Source of the DNA: Chamaesiphon sp.
GTDB taxonomy: Bacteria; Cyanobacteriota; Cyanobacteriia; Cyanobacteriales; Chamaesiphonaceae
DNA: 9,823 nt
Reading direction: 5' to 3'
NCBI GenBank assembly: GCA_026786125.1
Contig: JAJAYU010000306.1
Coordinates: forward strand, 1 to 9,823
The position numbers and the translations under genes were made by a program. A model generated the notes under the pieces. That model did not search any database and had not been told where the DNA came from. It worked only from the letters and a program-made list of their open reading frames with translations. This document shows, one piece after another, positions 6,541 through 9,823 of this stretch (position 1 is the first letter of the stretch; every line of letters starts with the position of its first letter).

Positions 6541-6582
6541 ATATCCCCGAATTTTTCAGAAGTCGGGGATATTTATATTTAT
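6541..6582 (+). terminator. Intrinsic terminator of purF, possibly bidirectional
   Basis: ATATCCCCGA (6541-6550) and TCGGGGATAT (6563-6572) form a perfect 10-bp stem with a 12-nt loop. A T-rich tail (6572-6584) runs into the stop codon of the convergent peroxiredoxin gene. On the plus strand this is a good Rho-independent terminator 87 bp after purF. On the minus strand the same stem is followed by a weaker AT-rich tail, so it may also end the peroxiredoxin transcript. Confidence 0.85.
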
Positions 6583-7214
6583 TTATTAGGCTGAGGAGTC
6601 ATGCGGAGATAAGGCTTGAGTTCGGTGATTCCTTTCGGGAATTTCACTTTAGCATCTGCGGTAGAAATTGTTGGGACAACTACACAGTCACCACCATCAA
6701 CCCAGTTGGCTGGAGTTGCCACACTATAGTTATCAGTGAGCTGGAGTGAATCAATCACTCGTAAAATCTCATCGAAATTACGTCCAGTGCTAGGTGGATA
6801 AGTAATTGTCAACCGCAGCTTTTTGTTAGGATCGATTACAAATACCGATCGGACAGTCACCAGTGCATTAGCATTGGGGTGAATCATGTCATACAGATCG
6901 GATACTTTTTTATCAGGATCGGCAATGATTGGATAGTTCAGTGCGGAACCTTGAGTTTCGAGAATATCGCCAACCCAACCATTGTGAGATTCTACATCAT
7001 CAACACTCAGCGCGATCGGCTTAACATTGCGCTTGTCAAATTCTGGCTTTAATTTGGCAACTTCACCTAGCTCAGTCGTACAAACTGGTGTGAAATCTTT
7101 AGGGTGAGAAAATAGTACTACCCAGCTAGTGCCAGCCCACTCGAAAAAGTCGATCTCGCCATCTGTGGTGGCTTGGGTAAAGTTGGGTACGGTGTCCCCT
7201 AATCTTAATTGCAT
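6579..7214 (-). CDS. 1-Cys peroxiredoxin (Prx6 type)
   Basis: Reduces hydrogen peroxide and alkyl hydroperoxides with a single peroxidatic cysteine. The 211 residues match the usual Prx6 length. The active site HPKDFTPVCTTELG has P38, T42 and the peroxidatic C45, and R122 in VRSVFVID completes the catalytic set. The Prx6-type C-terminal extension ends in PYLRMTPQP. The only other cysteine is C177, not at the position of a 2-Cys resolving cysteine. The likely role is cytosolic antioxidant defence, similar to Synechocystis slr1198. ATG at 7212-7214 is supported by the usual start (M-LRLGD-VPNF). There is no clear Shine-Dalgarno. A TATAGT on the minus strand (plus coordinates 7288-7293) is a possible -10 but lacks a good -35. 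It converges with purF through the terminator, and follows murA by 125 bp with no evident cotranscription signal. Confidence 0.95.
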   Translation of the reverse strand: MQLRLGDTVPNFTQATTDGEIDFFEWAGTSWVVLFSHPKDFTPVCTTELGEVAKLKPEFDKRNVKPIALSVDDVESHNGWVGDILETQGSALNYPIIADPDKKVSDLYDMIHPNANALVTVRSVFVIDPNKKLRLTITYPPSTGRNFDEILRVIDSLQLTDNYSVATPANWVDGGDCVVVPTISTADAKVKFPKGITELKPYLRMTPQPNK

Positions 7215-7339
7215 AATCTAAATAAAATAAGTGAACGTGGACGGGAGCAACGTTAGATCATCTCACAAGTTACTCCAACATCTCACTACTATACATATTT
7301 ATTTAGAATCTTATCGGTGCTACTTAGCTATTCCCTAAT

Positions 7340-8674
7340 TTACACTCGCACAACTTCATCTCCATGTCGATAGACTGTCTCGCCTGCCGTATTGACACGA
7401 ACTCGCTCAATTTTGGCTCCCAGGCTCCGCATTTTAGCTTCTAGACAGTCATAACCCCGATCGAGGTGATGTAAGCCTTGCATAGTGGTTTTGCCATGTG
7501 CAGCCAAACCAGCAAGTACTAATGCTGCTGAAGCCCGCAGATCTGTGGCTGTAACTGTCGCACCAGAGAGTCGAGCGACACCTTCGACGATCGCATGATT
7601 GCCTTTGACCTTGATATTCGCACCCATGAGTTTGAGTTCGGCGACGTGTTGAAGCCGATTTTCAAATACAGTTTCGGTAATTACACTATTACCTTCACTG
7701 ACTGCTAGCAATGCCATAAATTGAGCTTGCATATCTGTCGGGAATGCTGGATAGGGAAGTGTCTCGATGTCTGTACCTTTGAGGATTCCCGTTGGAATTA
7801 CCCGCATCCGATCTGGCCCATCCATTACTACTTTGGCACCAATCTGCTCTAACTTAGCCACCGCCGCCGTCAGATGCCCTGGTATCACCGGAAACATACT
7901 GATTTCTGAATTAGTGATTGCCCCAGCGACTAGGAAAGTTGCAACTTCGACTCGATCGGGAATAATACTATAGTCAGCTTCGTGTAATTCTTTGACACCA
8001 ACGATCGTAATCCGATCTGTACCTGCACCAGTAATTTTGGCACCGATCGCAATACAGAAATTAGCTAAATCGACAACTTCCGGCTCCTTCGCCGCATTCT
8101 CCAAAATTGTCTCACCATCAGCTAGAGTCGCCGCCATCATCAGTGTTTCCGTCGCACCGACGCTGGGATAGTCTAGATAGATTTTCGCGCCTTGGAGCCG
8201 CTTGCTGGAGCCAGTCACATAAGCGTTGACAATCCCATGTTCGATTTCGACATGGGCACCCATCGCCTGCAACCCGCGCACATGCAATTCTACAGGCCTA
8301 GCACCGATCGAGCAGCCACCAGGTAATGGTACTTTGGCTACACCTAGTCTGGCTAAAATTGGCCCGATTGAAAAGAAGGCTGCTCGCAACTTAGAAACTA
8401 GTTCAAATGGTGGCGTGTGGCAGTTGAAACCAGTCGTGTCAAAATCAATCACATCACCGTCGCGCTTGATCTTCACTCCCAAAGCTTCGATGATCTGGCA
8501 CATCTTATCGACATCTACTAGGCCAGGAATATTTTGGAGCCGACAGCCCCTCGCACAGAGTAAGGAACCAGCCATGACAACCAGTGCCGAATTTTTAGCA
8601 CCGCTGATTTTGACTTCCCCTGAGAGTTTATTTTGACCCCAGATGTGAATGACAGACTGTTCTGTTTCGGACAT
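7340..8674 (-). CDS. murA: UDP-N-acetylglucosamine 1-carboxyvinyltransferase
   Basis: Transfers enolpyruvate from PEP to UDP-GlcNAc, the first committed step of peptidoglycan synthesis, in the cytosol. Over 444 residues it shows the full EPT fold with its repeated subdomains: K27-N28 in [10 protein letters not shown], the mobile-loop catalytic C121 in [14 protein letters not shown] (Cys rather than the Asp of fosfomycin-resistant forms), [14 protein letters not shown] (169-182), D314 in [11 protein letters not shown] (the catalytic base region) and R380 in [13 protein letters not shown]. All expected motifs are present. The start given is the first ATG. The only stronger-looking initiation signal is a GGAGG (8710-8714) eight bases before an in-frame ATT (8699-8701), which would add nine residues. 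Between an upstream in-frame TAA and the ATG there is no ATG, GTG or TTG. A C121 enzyme should be fosfomycin-sensitive by analogy. Confidence 0.97.
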   Translation of the reverse strand: MSETEQSVIHIWGQNKLSGEVKISGAKNSALVVMAGSLLCARGCRLQNIPGLVDVDKMCQIIEALGVKIKRDGDVIDFDTTGFNCHTPPFELVSKLRAAFFSIGPILARLGVAKVPLPGGCSIGARPVELHVRGLQAMGAHVEIEHGIVNAYVTGSSKRLQGAKIYLDYPSVGATETLMMAATLADGETILENAAKEPEVVDLANFCIAIGAKITGAGTDRITIVGVKELHEADYSIIPDRVEVATFLVAGAITNSEISMFPVIPGHLTAAVAKLEQIGAKVVMDGPDRMRVIPTGILKGTDIETLPYPAFPTDMQAQFMALLAVSEGNSVITETVFENRLQHVAELKLMGANIKVKGNHAIVEGVARLSGATVTATDLRASAALVLAGLAAHGKTTMQGLHHLDRGYDCLEAKMRSLGAKIERVRVNTAGETVYRHGDEVVRV

Positions 8675-8709
8675 GTTTTGGGTGGTAGTTGTGCTACTAA
8701 TGGGTTTTT

Positions 8710-8714
8710 CCTCC
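8710..8714 (-). promoter_or_regulatory. Strong Shine-Dalgarno GGAGG misplaced for the murA ATG
   Basis: GGAGG on the minus strand lies 35 nt before the murA ATG, too far to serve it. It is 8 nt before an in-frame ATT (8699-8701), which is ideal spacing. In this window most genes lack a Shine-Dalgarno, so a full GGAGG stands out. It could drive a rare ATT start or be coincidental. Confidence 0.4.
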
Positions 8715-8859
8715 AGATTCCAAGAGACTGCGGGGTAGATTGCTTATTTTTGCTTAGATTCTACAGGAATTAGGTCATCAATACGATCTATCTTCAATAA
8801 TTAATCAACGATTTCGGCATTAACGAGTCAAATTTGTTGATGATTAAGTTAGGGGTAAC

Positions 8860-9768
8860 TCAATTCTCTCTCTGTCCCGATTTGGCTGAATCTGGCTTGG
8901 GGTGAAACCTAATTCCCAAAAAGATGTCATAGACAAAATGAAGAAAATCTTTCCCCTTGAGCAATCCTAATGATTGATGGCATCCTTTTGATTCCAGCAA
9001 TGGCTTGGTTGCTTGGTAAGCAGCTTGATACTTGTACCAAGGAATCGATGGCCAGAGGTGGTGAATTAGGTGATAGTTTTGCCCAAAAATCAGAATGTTC
9101 AAAACTGCTCCCGGATAAACACGAGCATTTTTCCAGCGATTGCGATCTTTGAATGGGCGGTGTGGGAGATAGTCGAAGAATAACCCCAGTGCTAGTCCGA
9201 CAACTAATGCTGGTGAGAACCAATAATTTAAAATATAGTCGCTATAACCGTTTTGGCAAGCAAAATAAATAACCAATCCGACAAATAACCTACTCAGAAA
9301 CCATTCGATTAGCTCGTTGTTCCGCCATAGTTTGCGCTGAAAAAAGTAGATCTCATGATAAAAGAATCTAGCCGCAATCAACCACAGGGGGCCACCCGTA
9401 GACACGAAATGGTCGGGATCGTTATCGGGATCGTTAACGTTGGCATGGTGCTGGATATGGACGCGAGTAAACACTGGAAATGCAAACCCTAACATCAAGG
9501 CACTAACATGTCCCATAATTGCATTCACAGATCGATCGGGATGTGCCGCATTATGAGAAGCGTCATGAATCACCGTACCTGCCATGTGTAAAGCCAAGAC
9601 ATTAAACCCAAAACAACACCAACCTGGTAGCTGCCATTGCCAGTAGCCGATTGTCGAAATCGTTACTAATACAATTGCCCCAAGAAACATGAAAACGTTA
9701 GGATTCAAGTCATCAGGCGGTCCCAAAAACTCCCTAGGGACTCTGATGGGCTGCTGCGCCTCCGACAT
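8860..9768 (-). CDS. crtR: Beta-carotene hydroxylase (membrane di-iron, fatty-acid-desaturase superfamily)
   Basis: Adds hydroxyls to the beta-ionone rings of carotenoids, making zeaxanthin from beta-carotene and, in cyanobacteria, myxol from deoxymyxol. The 302-residue protein has the histidine clusters of the desaturase/hydroxylase superfamily: HDASH (H68, H72), HIQHH (H104, H107, H108), PHRP (H203) and HLIHH (H233, H236, H237). Hydrophobic stretches at about 25-43, 50-66, 83-100, 157-172 and 183-198 fit an integral membrane enzyme with the histidines on the cytosolic side. Length and motifs match CrtR of Synechocystis (about 310 residues) rather than the shorter CrtZ type. ATG at 9766-9768 is confirmed by AGGAG 10 nt upstream, one of few clear ribosome binding sites here. 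The gene is 185 bp upstream of murA on the same strand; I see no strong terminator between them. Confidence 0.94.
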   Translation of the reverse strand: MSEAQQPIRVPREFLGPPDDLNPNVFMFLGAIVLVTISTIGYWQWQLPGWCCFGFNVLALHMAGTVIHDASHNAAHPDRSVNAIMGHVSALMLGFAFPVFTRVHIQHHANVNDPDNDPDHFVSTGGPLWLIAARFFYHEIYFFQRKLWRNNELIEWFLSRLFVGLVIYFACQNGYSDYILNYWFSPALVVGLALGLFFDYLPHRPFKDRNRWKNARVYPGAVLNILIFGQNYHLIHHLWPSIPWYKYQAAYQATKPLLESKGCHQSLGLLKGKDFLHFVYDIFLGIRFHPKPDSAKSGQREN

Positions 9769-9778
9769 TAGATTTTTG

Positions 9779-9783
9779 CTCCT
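9779..9783 (-). promoter_or_regulatory. Ribosome binding site of crtR
   Basis: AGGAG on the minus strand lies 10 nt before the ATG at 9768. It fixes the crtR start. Confidence 0.7.
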
Positions 9784-9812
9784 GTAAACATAGGATTAAG
9801 CTTTGCTTTCGT

Positions 9813-9818
9813 AGTATA
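9813..9818 (-). promoter_or_regulatory. Possible -10 box of crtR
   Basis: TATACT on the minus strand matches five of six -10 consensus bases and lies about 45 nt before the crtR start. The matching -35 would be beyond the right edge of the window, so this cannot be tested here. Confidence 0.3.
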
Positions 9819-9823
9819 CGCTA

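Noticed and set aside
6498..6749. An 83-codon open frame on the plus strand after purF
   Set aside because: It starts in the GC-rich repeat-like stretch, runs through the terminator hairpin and then antisense through the 3' end of the peroxiredoxin gene. It has no domain and no ribosome binding site.
7234..7254. AACGT-N11-ACGTT inverted repeat upstream of the peroxiredoxin gene as an oxidative-stress operator
   Set aside because: The arms are only 5 bp and match no operator I can name; this is expected by chance.
8226..8636. A 136-codon open frame on the plus strand inside murA
   Set aside because: It lies wholly antisense to the strongly conserved murA coding region, its product has no recognisable domain, and open antisense frames are expected from the codon bias of murA.
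8801..8847. TTAATCA...TGATTAA inverted repeat between crtR and murA as a terminator
   Set aside because: The 7-bp arms are AT-rich and separated by about 33 bases, with no U-tract on the minus strand. It is too weak to call.
1..9823. A shared oxidative-stress or carotenoid cluster joining the redoxin-like gene, the peroxiredoxin and crtR
   Set aside because: The three genes are far apart, on different strands or separated by unrelated housekeeping genes, and share no visible regulatory motif.

Overview
This window reads as an ordinary stretch of cyanobacterial chromosome. The main evidence is a beta-carotene hydroxylase of the cyanobacterial CrtR type, an Fe-S type PurF with a propeptide, a membrane-anchored WD40 protein of a kind common in cyanobacteria, AT-rich spacers mostly without Shine-Dalgarno sequences, and a very high density of the hexamer CGATCG, the core of the cyanobacterial HIP1 palindrome. 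I cannot name the genus from the sequence.

Layout, left to right. (1) Bases 1-413, plus strand: the C-terminal part of a thioredoxin-fold (AhpC/TSA-like) protein whose start lies outside the window. (2) Bases 426-2840, minus strand: a two-gene UDP-xylose cassette, uxs then ugd in transcription order, with a heptanucleotide tandem repeat between the genes and an 11-bp direct repeat at both ends of ugd. (3) Bases 2993-4633, minus strand: a two-TM, coiled-coil, seven-blade WD40 protein. (4) Bases 4634-4968: a 335-bp divergent intergenic region with candidate promoters facing both ways. (5) Bases 4969-6453, plus strand: purF. (6) Bases 6454-6578: a degenerate GC-rich repeat-like stretch and a strong hairpin terminator. 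(7) Bases 6579-7214, minus strand: a 1-Cys peroxiredoxin. (8) Bases 7340-8674, minus strand: murA. (9) Bases 8860-9768, minus strand: crtR, with a clear ribosome binding site and a possible -10 box at the window edge.

Only uxs and ugd clearly act in one pathway: Ugd oxidises UDP-glucose to UDP-glucuronate and Uxs decarboxylates this to UDP-xylose, for cell-surface polysaccharide. MurA (peptidoglycan), PurF (purines), CrtR (xanthophylls) and the two thiol proteins are independent functions. I found no CRISPR array, tRNA, rRNA, insertion sequence, phage or defence gene, and I do not think the window holds a new multi-gene system. The points most worth a second look are small: CGATCG enrichment without a single full HIP1 octamer, the repeats around ugd, a well-placed GGAGG upstream of murA that points to an in-frame ATT rather than the ATG, and the architecture of the WD40 protein.
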